Part shown: piece after piece, positions 10,934 through 24,037 of the stretch
How positions within the stretch are numbered: position 1 is the first letter of the stretch
Layout: every line of letters starts with the position of its first letter
Source: Gamsiella multidivaricata
Lineage: Eukaryota > Mortierellomycota > Mortierellomycetes > Mortierellales > Mortierellaceae
Direction: 5' to 3'
DNA length: 64,000 bases
NCBI RefSeq assembly: GCF_025024155.1
Contig: NW_026251713.1
Location: 434,001 to 498,000 of the forward strand
Translations under genes and position numbers: made by a program
Notes under the pieces: model-generated
Database searches by the model: none
What the model was told of the DNA's origin: nothing
What the model saw: only the letters and a program-made list of their open reading frames with translations

Positions 10934-13722
10934 CTACCAGAGGCCGCACTTCCTCTCTGGGTTCATAGGTGCACCGGTAGGGCAGCTGAATGCCCTGGCA
11001 AACGCGACAGAATTCTGCACCGCGCCATTGATACGCCATTTGGCTGGACCATGTGGATCGGTCCTCAGCTGCCGGACCAATGCTTCTGGCCTCTGCTTGC
11101 TGCACCACAGGCGCGCATACGAAATAAAAAACAATTGCTCGGGTGTATAACGGTCCAGACCTGGTAGCCTGAAGTTCTTGTACCTTTTTTATAGTGCAAC
11201 CGATGGGACAACGGACGATGCATTAGTACTGGTGCCGGAGAACTAAAGGATGACGATAGAAACGATTAGGAACTATACCTCCAGCCTGCAGGGTCAGAAT
11301 TGAATCGTGCCTGCCATGCCTCGTGAGAGTTCTTCAAGCCTCCGTTATCGGCAATGTTCTCCCCTAATGTGAGCTGTCCATCCACATGGTAATTTTTACC
11401 ATCAGGTCCTAGAATCGTAAAGTTCCCATACTGCTCCACAAAGCACTGTGCTTTGCTGTCAAACGCGTCCGTAGTTGCTTTGGTCCACCACTACAAGTGA
11501 ATTGCATAAATAAAAAAAACATTCTCAATATGTTGACATCATGTCCAAGTGTCTGGAGATGTCCGTTGTAGCTTACGTTTATCAGACGACCTTCTGAATC
11601 AAACAAATGGCCCATATTATCGAACCCATGCTATCATCGGTGAAAATCCTAGATGGTCAACAATAGCCCGCATAAACAAAACACGCTTTTCAAGTGAAAA
11701 CACCACGCGCGACATTCCTTACCGTGATCTCATGTCCGGCCACCACACCGATACTTCCATAGTTGACATACTCAGGATTATCTGCGTGGAAGAAAGGCGG
11801 CTGGAGAATGCCGGCTGGAAAGACAATCTGGTTCTGCGTCGGAGAGTAGTATGCGTTCACAGTTTGAGACGACATGTGCATCTGCAACTTGTTCACACGT
11901 TCGCTGAGCTCCTTGAATGAGCTCTCTGTCTCCCACAGACCCCCTCGCATCATGTTCCCAAAGTAATCCATCGGATCGACACTATATCCTTTGAAGTACT
12001 CCTCCAGGGACTCTGACGATGCCACGTTAGGAGCATCCGTTGAGAAACCAATCAGTTGAGCTATTGCCTTCATTTTCTTGACCGCTCCCGCTACAGTCGG
12101 TTCGTCCAGCCAATCCAGTTCAGGGAGATTTTTGAGGTAGGTTGAGCGAATTGTCTCGACCATGTCATAAACCTGAGTACGGCTGCTCCCCTTGAAAGAT
12201 TCTTTGACAAAATAATGGCCAGCCATTTGACCTAATCGATCGTTGACAATCGAGACACAGTACTTCCAGCGCTCTGGAATAACATCGGGGGAGATACCAG
12301 CTAAGGCCGCGTTTAATTCACGCATTGGTCGCTTGTAGCGCTCGGCGAGATAACCTGCCATCTGGCGGATGACACTCCAAATCATGTAGTTTTGCAGCGT
12401 TTGAGGCGACGTCTTTTGAAGAAGGGACTCAAGCTTTGTCTGGAAAATTGGAGACGTAACAACGATGATGTTCGGGGTATCAACGTCGGTGGGTAACAAG
12501 TTTTTGAGGACAAAGGACCAGTCGACTGAGGGCGTCATCGAGGAGATCTGGTCGATAGAAAATGGGTTGTATGTTTTTTCCGAGTTGCGCAAGTCCTTCT
12601 TGGGTGTTGAAATGGCTGCCAACTGCTTTTCAAAGTTCATAACATCGTTACCGATGCCTGTCCATTTAATGGGCAGTTCGGTGGTCTTGCCTGTTGAGGA
12701 TGAGGAGACGTTTGTGTCTTCGCCCAAGATTAGATTGAACATTTTGCTAGCAGTCGCTTCGTAAATGCTAATGATCCTGTCATCCAAATAATACTCCTTG
12801 GAAGGAAGTCCGAGCCCTCCCTCAGTGAGCCTGAGGACATGTCGGTTCGGATCTTTGAGGTCTGTTGTGACTCCAAAAGAACTGAATAAATCCAGCCCTA
12901 TTTTGTTGAAATATGATAGTGCTAATGACAAAGCGTTCCTGTTCACAGCACCCACAGGTGAGGAGAGCATTGACTCTGCGTCTGGAGATGGTGTTAAAAT
13001 ACTCCCAGTGACAGGGAACACCTCGAGTAATTTCTGAACCTCGTCCATTAAAGGTTGGCGCCCTGCTTCGGCACTCTGTGCTTCATCCATGCAACTGGTG
13101 TACAAGTTCCTTAGCTTTTGGATATTTCGCTGGGATGCTTCATCATCACTCGAAACCTGCGGCGCCTTTACACTCTCAGCATCGACAATGGAACGGATGA
13201 TTTGCTAGAATAAAAAAATAAAAAAAGAACAGAAGCTCAGTAGAAAACTCGAAACCAAGTCGCGTATCTTTGGACAAGCGCAGTTTTGCCCTACATTGTT
13301 CTCATCGCTTAGGATACGAAAGTAGCTAGTAGACTCTTGATCGGCCGGTATCTCTTCCCGGTTCGCGAATCCACCACCTAGTCAAATGCAATGAAGATAA
13401 TATCTATCAGCACCCAGATATGCTTATGAACAGATGTTTGATCAAGAAATTGCTATCTTACATGTGTATGCGCTAAAATCCTCGCATGGATCAACGTTAG
13501 GATCCATATCTTGCAAAATCGAAGCAGCTGTAAGAATGCACTGGGGAGCGGCGCATATGGCCTACATGTAAAGTCGGCGCGGATTAGCAACTAACCCACC
13601 TCAGTACGCGTTAAGCAGGCAGAGGACTCTACTACCTTATTGTATAATGGAGGCTGTGCGCCATGAACCAGCTGCAACGCCATCGCTAGGCCTATCGCTA
13701 GAAGCAGTTTTAGGGGTACCAT
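10934..13722 (-). CDS. secreted M13 zinc metallopeptidase (neprilysin / ECE family)
   Basis: Exons (minus order) 13722-13636, 13561-13462, 13377-13295, 13204-11723, 11630-11577, 11490-11279, 11183-10934; 755 residues. Starts with a signal peptide (MVPLKLLLAIGLAMALQLV) and has no later membrane helix at the N terminus, so a secreted or lumenal enzyme rather than the usual type II anchor is inferred. Seen in order: PCEDFSAYTCGGF, LSDENNQIIR, NAYYSPTQNQIVFPAG (substrate binding), HEITHGFD (zinc ligands His581 and His585, catalytic Glu582), GENIADNGG (third ligand Glu646, Asp650), DPHGPAKWRINGAV and a CxxW end (KCGLW). All catalytic residues are intact. The zinc motif is cut by an intron between HEIT and HGFD. 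M13 enzymes trim small peptides; the substrate in this fungus is unknown. Confidence 0.96.
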
Positions 13723-14571
13723 CCTCACTGAGTAAATAGGGATATGCAGTTGCTATTCGGAAGGTGATGGTGTATGCGAGAGCAAGTAGAAGATAGAAGA
13801 CGCAACGTAGGATGGATATGATAGAGAAATATCAAACAGCGGACAACCAGCTGTGAACCTGAGTGCATGTTAGAACATGGTTTTATTTCAATGTTGAAGA
13901 AACAGCTTTTCTGCTAAACGTCCAGTCCCAGGCACAATGTCCATTGGATGACCAGCCTAGTCTATACTGCCAGTACTCGGCCCCTACCAATTGAGCAGCC
14001 GAACAACACCCGTACTACTTCAAAGGCCAACTGCGCTCAGTTGCACGTCTGGCCACCACTGGGTTTCTCTTAGAAGCACTCTGCCTTCCTCTAACCGCAG
14101 TATGGCCAGTGGTTGTAGTCGGATCATTAATCTTAATCGAACAGCGTGATCAGTCCTCATCTATGCCTCACGCTTGAAAACCTTCATGTCCCTTTACCGC
14201 AGCACATCGCAAACAGTAATTCCGTCTCATTCCCGTTCACATCTCAATGCTTTAGTTTTTAATGAAAAGTAATAAAAATGAAGGGCTGGCCAGATAGAAC
14301 CCTGCCGGTCCACCATCCTTCGCCGCTCCAAGTGGATCGACAGTGTGAGGACAGTAGTCAACGGACATGGGTTACTGACTCAATAGCGCCCTTTCCAAAT
14401 ATTGGTTTATATCCCTCGATATTTCACGAGGGGTCTATATTATCCTTACTCGGTAGTCGAGGCATAAGGAAAAAAGCAAACGGCTTGCCGCCTGCAACAG
14501 CATTTTATATTTGCGTAATTAAAGAACAAGTCACTCAGCTTCGTTTGAACGTTCATTTATTCAAACTAGTG
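13723..14571. other. intergenic region M13 peptidase / DCAF4
   Basis: 850 bases between the promoter side of the M13 gene and the 3' end of the DCAF4-like gene. No coding region, tRNA or repeat recognised. Confidence 0.5.
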
Positions 14572-16377
14572 TCATAGTCCCCAGAACTGAACCTGATCCC
14601 CTACAACTACCCAAAGGCCCTGTCGATCCCGTGAGAAGCCAAGGCAACTAGCAGATCCGCCCACGTCCAAGTCTCGCACTCTATGGCCAGTACTTAGCGA
14701 CCACAATGACAGCTGCTGATCTATACCTCCAATGCCTCCTACTGCCAAAAGTGTCTCCTCGCAGTTGATATCGAATGGAGTCTCTTTGAGGCGACCTTGC
14801 AAGGGTCCGCGAATGTTCAGCACCGGTTTCGCCAATGCGCCTGTAAAGCGAATATCCCACATAGATATTTCCCCGCTCATGGCTGATGTTACAAGGTAAT
14901 GGTCCGAAACGCGTTTGATACAGCTCACCGACGACCCCTGGTGTCCAATCCCTTGGAACGCCGGATTAGACCGACTTAACTTTGATCCCGCGGCGACTTT
15001 CATGGTCTGAGGCTGATTCAAGTCGAAGATCTTGACGGTGCCATTCCTACATCCTGCATACACAGCGTTTCCTTTCTCTGGAGGGTCAATAGCGATTGAG
15101 AAGACGTCACTTCCAGTCTTGAGAGATCGTATGCAGTGTCTCCCGGATTTCCAATCTAAAAGGATCGTAATACCACCGTCTTCACCCACTACCAGCTTGT
15201 TTCCGGCAAGAGCACTGGTCCAAATAGTTGATTTTCTGGGCGAGTACGTTAGAACGACATTGTCTTCCGTTGGCATCGTTTCCTTCCGCACCAGAAGAAC
15301 TCCTGAAGCCACGTTTCCAAGATGCGTGGTTCTATTAAAGTAAGATAGAATAGGCATTAGTTCTATGTAACACACTCCTATCCTTAAAAAGTAATCTTCG
15401 TGGGTTAACCACGACCTCATTCTTACATTAAGAACTTGTCTGGGGTCTCGTGTATTGATGTGACCCGGGATGTTTCCCTGGATTCCAGTCGTGTGCAGGG
15501 ACCTTGGTCTGATTTTCTCTCCGACACGGGGCACCTCCATAACTGACCGTACGATGTGCCCAGAAGTAAGACTCGGTTAGCATGGTTCACCTATTAATGA
15601 TAAGAAAATCTACAATTAATATTCAAGTAGCACTAAATCTTGGAGACTGAAGAAAGAAAACCTCAACATCTATACCGTCATATGCGTGTACTCGAAAGAG
15701 GCTTCAGGGAGTATGGGTTCCATATGCCTGCTCCTCTTCCAGAATTTGACAGCCAAGGCATGCATCTCGCTATTTCGTTATGCGTTATTGAAGGACCCAT
15801 TCAGTCAGTTCTTTGCCTGCTTGTTTCGCCTTTTGCTATAGCAAGAGGAATCCCACGTACCAAAGCTGCCTGCGAGGGCTACCTGCTAATCCGAGCTGAC
15901 AATCCTGTAAAAACCAATCGAGACGACCATAATGTGAAGTCGTTGAGGGAAATCTCTGTCCAAATCGCCGTCTGATAGGCTCCAATGTTGGCTACAAAAT
16001 ATGAGTTTCCAGTGTTAAATGGTATATAGCGAAAGATGGAAGCGGGAGCAAAATGATTGCAAAAACTATTCCGTTACCTTCGGGGTCGTTTTTTCCTTGA
16101 TGCTCTGTTGACTGAACGGGTGCTGACTACCGAGTTGATGGTTCGCTGTGATCTTGAAGTATTTTTTTTTCTCAAGGTCGTAATAAAATCCTGGGATATC
16201 TCTTACTGCCGCCTCTGGTCCTGCCTGTGTTGTCTGTGTTGTCTGTGTTGCCTGTGTTGCCGCTTGTGCTACTTGTCCGCTTTGTCCTTTTCCATGGCGT
16301 GAATGGCGGGCCCTATCCCGCTTGCTGTCGCTGTTGTCAAGGTTGCTATAGCCCCAACTCCGTTTCTTGCTCGCCAT
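14572..16377 (-). CDS. DCAF4-like WD-repeat substrate receptor
   Basis: Exons (minus order) 16377-16078, 15991-15861, 15769-15676, 15590-15427, 15331-14572 join to 482 residues; human DCAF4 (WDR21) is about 495. The diagnostic N-terminal motif IPGFYYDLEKKKYFKI is in exon 1, after a Gln/Thr/Ala-rich stretch. The rest is WD40 sequence: ANRVLLLGTSYGQLWRC, HLGNVASGVLLVRKE, NAVYAGCRNGTVKIFDL, HYLVTSAMSGEISMWDIRF, ASCLGFSRDRQGLWVVVGD. DCAF4 proteins bind DDB1-CUL4 ubiquitin ligases and present substrates, mainly in the nucleus; targets are unknown here. Exon 2 ends at a strong donor (GTACGT), giving a Cys codon across the junction; an earlier donor at GTAGCC breaks the frame. The start codon was chosen as the first ATG before MASKKRSW. 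Confidence 0.87.
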
Positions 16378-16571
16378 CGGTCTTGATGAATTGGTCTGTA
16401 GGTGTTGAAAGAAAAAGAGATCAGTTGAGCATTTCCCTTGGCTGAGCTGTACAGTTGCCAGCCTCGTAGGAAATCCACATCCAAGTAAACTCAGCCAATT
16501 GGAACAAAACAAGCTCCGCACGCTTTATCAGTGTCTTCATACCCCCCTTTTTCTATTGCATCCTCGTTTGA
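16378..16571. promoter_or_regulatory. short divergent promoter shared by DCAF4-like gene and DPM1
   Basis: The two start codons point away from each other with 194 bases between them, so both promoters and leaders must fit here or overlap. It contains a pyrimidine-rich stretch on the DPM1 side. No clear TATA box seen. Confidence 0.6.
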
Positions 16572-18135
<1,564 letters not shown>

Positions 18136-18292
18136 GGGCCAACACACGCCGATCATCATATCTGAAAGAGCAAAATAAATTTGATTGCAATGCCTTGTCA
18201 AATTCGTTATTGTTGTGACCACTGGAAATGTTGTGCTGAAAAATAAAGCCGCCTTCAACGTCAAACTTGAACCTGATCAACTCACCAATAAC

Positions 18293-21016
18293 ATGAACGG
18301 TTCCAGAGGCAAGGGCAAGGGCAAGGGCAAGAGCAACGATCGTGAGGCAGAGGCTTCAGAACTGGCGACATACTTTGCAAAGTTCTCTGGGGCACTGACA
18401 CGACTGGAGGAGGAATTGGTGCGATGGAAGAATTATGAGACGGACTATGAGGCTCTCAAGGCCACCTTGCTTGACTTGCCCAAAGAGACTACGCACTCTG
18501 TCATGGTAAGGACAACTGTTACATACAGAGGTACCTATTTCTTTTTCTTTTCCCCTCAGTTCAGGTGGATAATATTTATTTACAATACCCCTGTTTCCTC
18601 TCATGGATAGGTTCCGATTGGCAACTTGGCCTTCATGCCAGGAAAACTAGTCCACACAAACGAGGTACTAGTCATGCTTGGAGACAACTGGTTCGCTGAT
18701 CGGTCTGCTGTCCAGGCCGCCGAGATCGTGGATAGACGCATGCAGCGTAAGATTTCTGCAGGACTTTCGAGCTAGAAGGGCTGAGTAACTTAGATACCGC
18801 CATGACTAACATTATTTTTTTCATACGTGCTCTGTCTAAAATTTGCATGTCCTCTAGTTGTTCAAGAAAACATTGCAAAACTTAAGGCTCAGGAAGAACA
18901 GATCCGGGACAAGAGCGGGATGGCTCCTGGGCTTTTAGGAGGACAAGACTATAATGAAGAAGGACTTCCCATTGTTGAAATCACAGAACCTTACTATTCG
19001 GACGACGAAGACGACAAGGAAGACAAGGACAAGTCTGTACAGTCAGGTCTGCTTCCATTTTCTCAAAAGACACCCGAGGAACAAGCAGAGGATCGCGCTA
19101 TCCTAGACAGGATCGCAGAACTGGAGCGCGAGGACGAAGAACGGGAACGCCGAAGAGAGGCTGGAGAGATTGTCACGTCGGACGAGGAGACTGAATCGGA
19201 TGATAATGGCATGCCGGAAGGCTATGATGACGGCGAGAGCGAGGACGAGTTTAGACCTAAGGCATTGGATTCAGACGAGGAATATGAGGAAGAGGTCTGG
19301 GAACATTCTGCTGATGAAGACGAGTTTGAGGAGGAAGAACTTGAACAAGATATCGGAGGTTCATCAAGGAAATCGGTCCGTTTTGCAGATCAGGTTGCCA
19401 AGGCTACCAAGTTGAAGCTCAACAACGGCAACAATAACCAGAAAGCAGTACCTTCCATCAAGCCAAAGTCACCCTCGGATCTTATCAACCAAATGAGGTC
19501 CAAGCAGCAGGAGGGTGGTCGGGCGTCTTCCGGATTGGATCAATTGGTTACGATTGATAATCTGGAATCAGCTCTCGCTAACATGAACACTGGAGCGTCT
19601 GAAGCGTCAGCAGAAACAACAGCACCTACCTCTCTGAAATCAGCACTGAAGCCCCTGCCCAAAAAAACGTCGCTGTTCAAACAGCTGAGAGCGGAGGTAC
19701 AAGCACAGGGGCCAGAAAAGAAGACTTTACTGGAGTCGATTAAGCCAGCAGAACAGCAGGCTGTCCAGGGTGCTCAGGAGACATCATCCAAGAAGATGTC
19801 CAAATTTGCGAGGGATCGTGCAGCTGCAGCTGGAAGAACAATAGAGTCTTCGAATAGCAAGCCAACTCCACCTGAACCTGCTGTCGGAAGTATTTCCGAG
19901 CGGGCGTTCGAGAGGAACGTCGTAACGCCACCATCACCTGGCAAACAAACAACTCCTGGGGTCTCGGATGTAGTTGAGAGGAACGTTGCTGTGCCACCGC
20001 CATCGATCATCGAGGAGACGTCCTCGACAGCCCCTGAAATGCATGAGCGGAAAAGCGTTGTCGTTTCAGCTATCAAGGAGAGCACCTCTACACCTCTATC
20101 AATTGTGGGAGTCAAGGACGTTATTGCAAACACCTTTACCAAACCATCGATCACAACGGCCAAAAAGGAAGAAGTAGGTCTGAGCCCTCGCCGCAAAAAG
20201 CCATCTCTCTTCCGTCAACACCAGCAACAACAAAAGTCGCGGGCGTACCTAGAGCCGGAACCTGCAGTACCGGATTCGAGTTTTCAACAGGACGAGGCAG
20301 ATAAGGCAGATGAGGACGATCCATATGGCCCCGAGAGGATAGTGCCTCAGGTAACACCCGCTCGATCTACTCCTAAGGGATCTGTTGTTGAAAAGGCACC
20401 ACCGGAAATTGCGAAGGCTCAGCGATCAGCGGATTCTAAACAATTAAGCTCACCTACGTTGCGCACCATTCCTGTCGTAGCCAGTTCTAAGCTCAAGGAC
20501 ACTGCGCTGATGAAGGGAGCCGTTGTTGAGCACGAGGAACTTGAATCGGTGGATGAGGATGAACTCGAGGACGATATGCTGATGCGACAGGTAATTACGG
20601 ATATCTTTTTTCTCTCATCATAATTCACGAATATTTCTTCAGGTTGTTAACGCTATACTATTATCTTTTTGTAGGTGGTGAGTGAATACCAGGAGCGCAG
20701 GCAAGCTATGATTGCGAAACACGGGGCGTTCAACCGGGAGGGGATTGAGCGGCTATGGGAAGAACAAGTAGTTATCCCTCCCGGTATGATCATTTCAGAA
20801 CCACAGGCCAAGGTCATCGACAGCCAAAAGGAAGAGGACGGTGAAGAAAATGCTGAAGAAAACGATGAAGAAAACGACGAAGAAAATGACGAAGAAAACG
20901 ACGAAGAGGACGATGAAGTAGCGGTGGATGCCGAAGTGGACGATAGAAATCAGCCTCCCAAGAAACTGTCCTTATTCCGTGCTTCTAGACTTGCGGGCAA
21001 ACTGGCAAAAGAATAA
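18293..21016 (+). CDS. URI1 / Bud27-like unconventional prefoldin
   Basis: Exons 18293-18505, 18611-18746, 18858-20590, 20675-21016; about 807 residues. The N-terminal prefoldin-alpha domain is visible as two helices (LATYFAKFSGALTRLEEELVRW and, after the hairpin, VQENIAKLKAQEEQI) around IGNLAFMPGKLVHTNEVLVMLGDNWF, the URI-type core. Then follow EEGLPIVEITEPYYSDDED, a long acidic and low-complexity region, and a C-terminal block IERLWEEQVVIPPG. URI/Bud27 binds the RPB5 subunit shared by RNA polymerases I-III and works with R2TP chaperones in polymerase assembly and translation control. A Glu-Glu-Asn-Asp repeat (15-base DNA repeat, about 20843-20912) is in the last exon. The gene ends 148 bases from the convergent eIF2-gamma stop. 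Confidence 0.87.
20843..20912 (+). repeat. 15-bp coding tandem repeat in URI1
   Basis: GAAGAAAACGAYGAA units encoding EENDE repeats; third-position changes between units indicate the array is not brand new. Confidence 0.8.
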
Positions 21017-21164
21017 ATGTGGACGCCCCATGGACGGTTGTGCGGATAAAAATGAATGTGAACTTTACTTTACGATGTTGAGGCCTCTATTCCTATAAGG
21101 CTTCATTGCATGCTCTATCTGGTGCATTCCTCCCATGCGTCTCGGTCCTATACTCCTATACGCT

Positions 21165-23254
21165 TTAGATAGGCACAGAGGAACCACGGGTGATCTTGCC
21201 CCATCCAATCAAACGCCAGTGATTTGCGATACGGCGCGACAAGGCAACGTTGGCGCCAGCCCTATACATCAAAAGACAATGGACAGTTAGTAACTACTTC
21301 AATTTTTTAAAGAGCGTCCGTGTTGATACTGAATACTTACTCTGAACATGCGAGACCAGTAAGGGCAATCTTTGCAATATCATTCTTAACCTGGATGACA
21401 CGTCCTCCGGTCGAGGTCGATCCGATGTTGACCATCAAAACCTCGTTCTTAGTCAGCTTGGTAACCTTGGCCTGCTTCTTGTCGTCTGTCTTGACTCCCA
21501 AAAGACGACGGAGCAAGAAGTAGTTGATCTCGAGCTCGGAGTAGACTTCAGGCAGTTTCCCAACCGCACCCAAGACTTGACCGACCAAACGATCGGCACG
21601 GCAAAGTGTGGGATCGATCTTAGTACCAACACCAATCAAACCGCCGGGCACGGCAAACTTCAAGTTGTTGGTCTCTGCCAAGAGCGTGACGATGCGGGAG
21701 AAGATGGGTCTGCACTTGATCTTTCCTTCGTTATCCTTTGTGACGATACCGGGACGGATCTCGATCTCATCTCCGAGCTGTTTGTAAACCATGTAGCAAC
21801 AGGGTCGCATGAGCATGTTAAAAAGACAGCTCTTCAATATTTTCGACAAGTATCTAATAAGAAATACAACTAACTCGATATCTTACCTTCAAGACTCCGT
21901 TAAGAATGGAACCTCCAGCAATACCTCCTGTCAAGCTGTCGACCTCAGCACCAGGCTTGTTGACATCGAAGGAACGAATGACGATAAGACGGGGATCGGA
22001 GGTAAAATCGCGGACAGGGATGGGGATACGCTTGACAATATATTCGTTGACGGCATCGATGTTGTACTTGAGCTGGGCAGAGATGGGGACGATGGGAGCA
22101 GAGTCCGCAATGGTTCCCTTGACGAACTGCAAGATGCTCTGGTAGTGCTCCTGTGCTGCCGATTCCTTGATCAGATCGACCTTGTTTTGAAGAATAATGA
22201 TGTGCTCCAGCTTCATGATCTCGATAGCAGCCAAATGTTCGCTTGTTTGGGGCTGAGGGCATGATTCATTGGCGGCCACCAACAATAGAGCAGCGTCCAT
22301 GACAGCAGCACCGTTCAGCATGGTGGCCATGAGAATATCGTGTCCTGTTCATCCCGTATTGTACAAGCAGAAGGGAAAAAAGTCATGTTAATGCCGCTAT
22401 ATGATTCCCATTAAATGGAGGGTCCACCAATCCTGAACGAATTGAGTATATACCTGGGCAATCGACGAAAGAAACATGACTAATGGGCGATAGTATGAAT
22501 CACGGAAGTAAGCATTTAGCACTATTCCATAGCGACCGAGAGTGCATAACAATATGTGCTTTGGCAATGACTGAGTATGACTCAACAATCCTGAGGAAAG
22601 GGCACACCTACCGTTCCAGTTTCATGATACCACCACATCCTGGGCGCTCGCACTTGGGATGATCTTCCATGTTGCTTCGGTACGACTTGTAGCATCCAGG
22701 TCTTGGGCAGGCCTCGTTTTGGCATTTGTAAATCTATGCAAGATTTATGATATTAATATCAGCACCATACTCTAGAAATCGACAGAGGAACGGAATGTTC
22801 AGCTCTTACCTTAGCATTGGCATATCCCAGCTTGATGGTAATATTGCGCTCCAACTCGTTCTTAAATCGGACAGTCTATGTAACATTAAGAAATGAATGG
22901 AGGGGTTGTGTCAGCCAATGGATCGAAACAGCGATACGCTTGCACGGCACGCATCATGTATCAGGATTCACGATACGGTACCTGAACTCCAGAAATGGCC
23001 TTAACGACAGTGGATTTACCGTGGGCTACGTGACCAATGGTACCTGTAAAGCGGGAAAGGAAAATTGGAGAAGCTGCTTAGTCGCCACATATTCATCACG
23101 GTGCCAGTGGTTTGCTTCGCTCATGACCCTGTTGTGCTGCGGTTGGATAGTAAGGCGACACGATCGACTGCATACCGATGTTGATGGTAGCCTGCTTGGA
23201 GATGACCTCAGGCGAGAGGGCATTGAGCTTGGAAAGGTCGAGTGATGCGTCCAT
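21165..23254 (-). CDS. GCD11: translation initiation factor eIF2 gamma subunit
   Basis: GTP-binding core of eIF2, which carries Met-tRNAi to the 40S ribosome. Exons (minus order) 23254-23176, 23043-22982, 22875-22810, 22733-22612, 22479-22454, 22344-21887, 21777-21341, 21261-21165; 448 residues. GTPase motifs: [12 protein letters not shown] (G1), [13 protein letters not shown] (G3), LQNKVDL (G4), ISAQLKYN (G5). The eIF2-gamma zinc-knuckle-like insert is present with four Cys ([12 protein letters not shown] and [10 protein letters not shown]). Domains II and III follow: [70 protein letters not shown]. The G3 loop sits on a 26-nt microexon. The protein lacks the long N-terminal extension of yeast Gcd11, as in animals. 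Identity certain. Confidence 0.97.
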
Positions 23255-24037
23255 GGTGGATAGTGGCTGTCGTTGTGGATGGTGCAATCGGCGGCTCGAA
23301 GGAAAGGGGAGGAGGGTGAATGCCTGTAAACGACTTTTGACGCTGGCTCTTGGACAGCGAGCATCGTCCTATTTTTTTGGGGTGTGTTGTGAAGGCAGTA
23401 AGCCACCAGATCGAACAAAAAACAGTGGAGCAGTGGAGGAACCCGTTCTTTCACAGTAAATCCATGATAGCAATAGGGATGATATACTGCACGTGATAAG
23501 ACGAGCGCGTTTCGTCTGTTTGAGAGAAAGGGCATCTCTCTCACACTCTTTCTTCCTTTTCGTTTCAACAACGCTCCCCCTTGTCGCCCCCAATCCTCAT
23601 AGCCGCATCCACCCAGTGCCTTCGGAAGCCAGAAAAAAAGAAGCCTTTGCTACTTTCATCCGACACAGCCTACCCCACCCCTCCATCATATACAACAAGA
23701 GGTAAAGACATCTTGGTCCTTGGACTGATCAACAGCGATTTACTGCCCAGTCAACGCTTGGGGAGCAAGGACCTCAGCACAGCCATCAACAGCGAGATGG
23801 ATAAGATTCGTTCACGCAGCTCTACAACAGATCGCCACTTGTCTCGCTCTGTAGACATTTGGCCTTGGAGGCGTCGACTTTCTACCTAACACCCACTGGC
23901 TTGTCTTACTGTTGAAGGGTCAACTCCACCACAATCTCGGCTAGGGAATTGATCCGCTTTATTCAACCACGCATGCAATCGCAATCTGGAAGGCTAATCA
24001 AGGCAACCATCACATGCCCCTGCTCTCTGTAGATATA
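23255..24037. other. divergent intergenic region eIF2-gamma / DEF1
   Basis: Holds both promoters. Pyrimidine-rich patches around 23520-23690 look like a leader of the DEF1 side. No gene supported in the short open frames. Confidence 0.5.
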
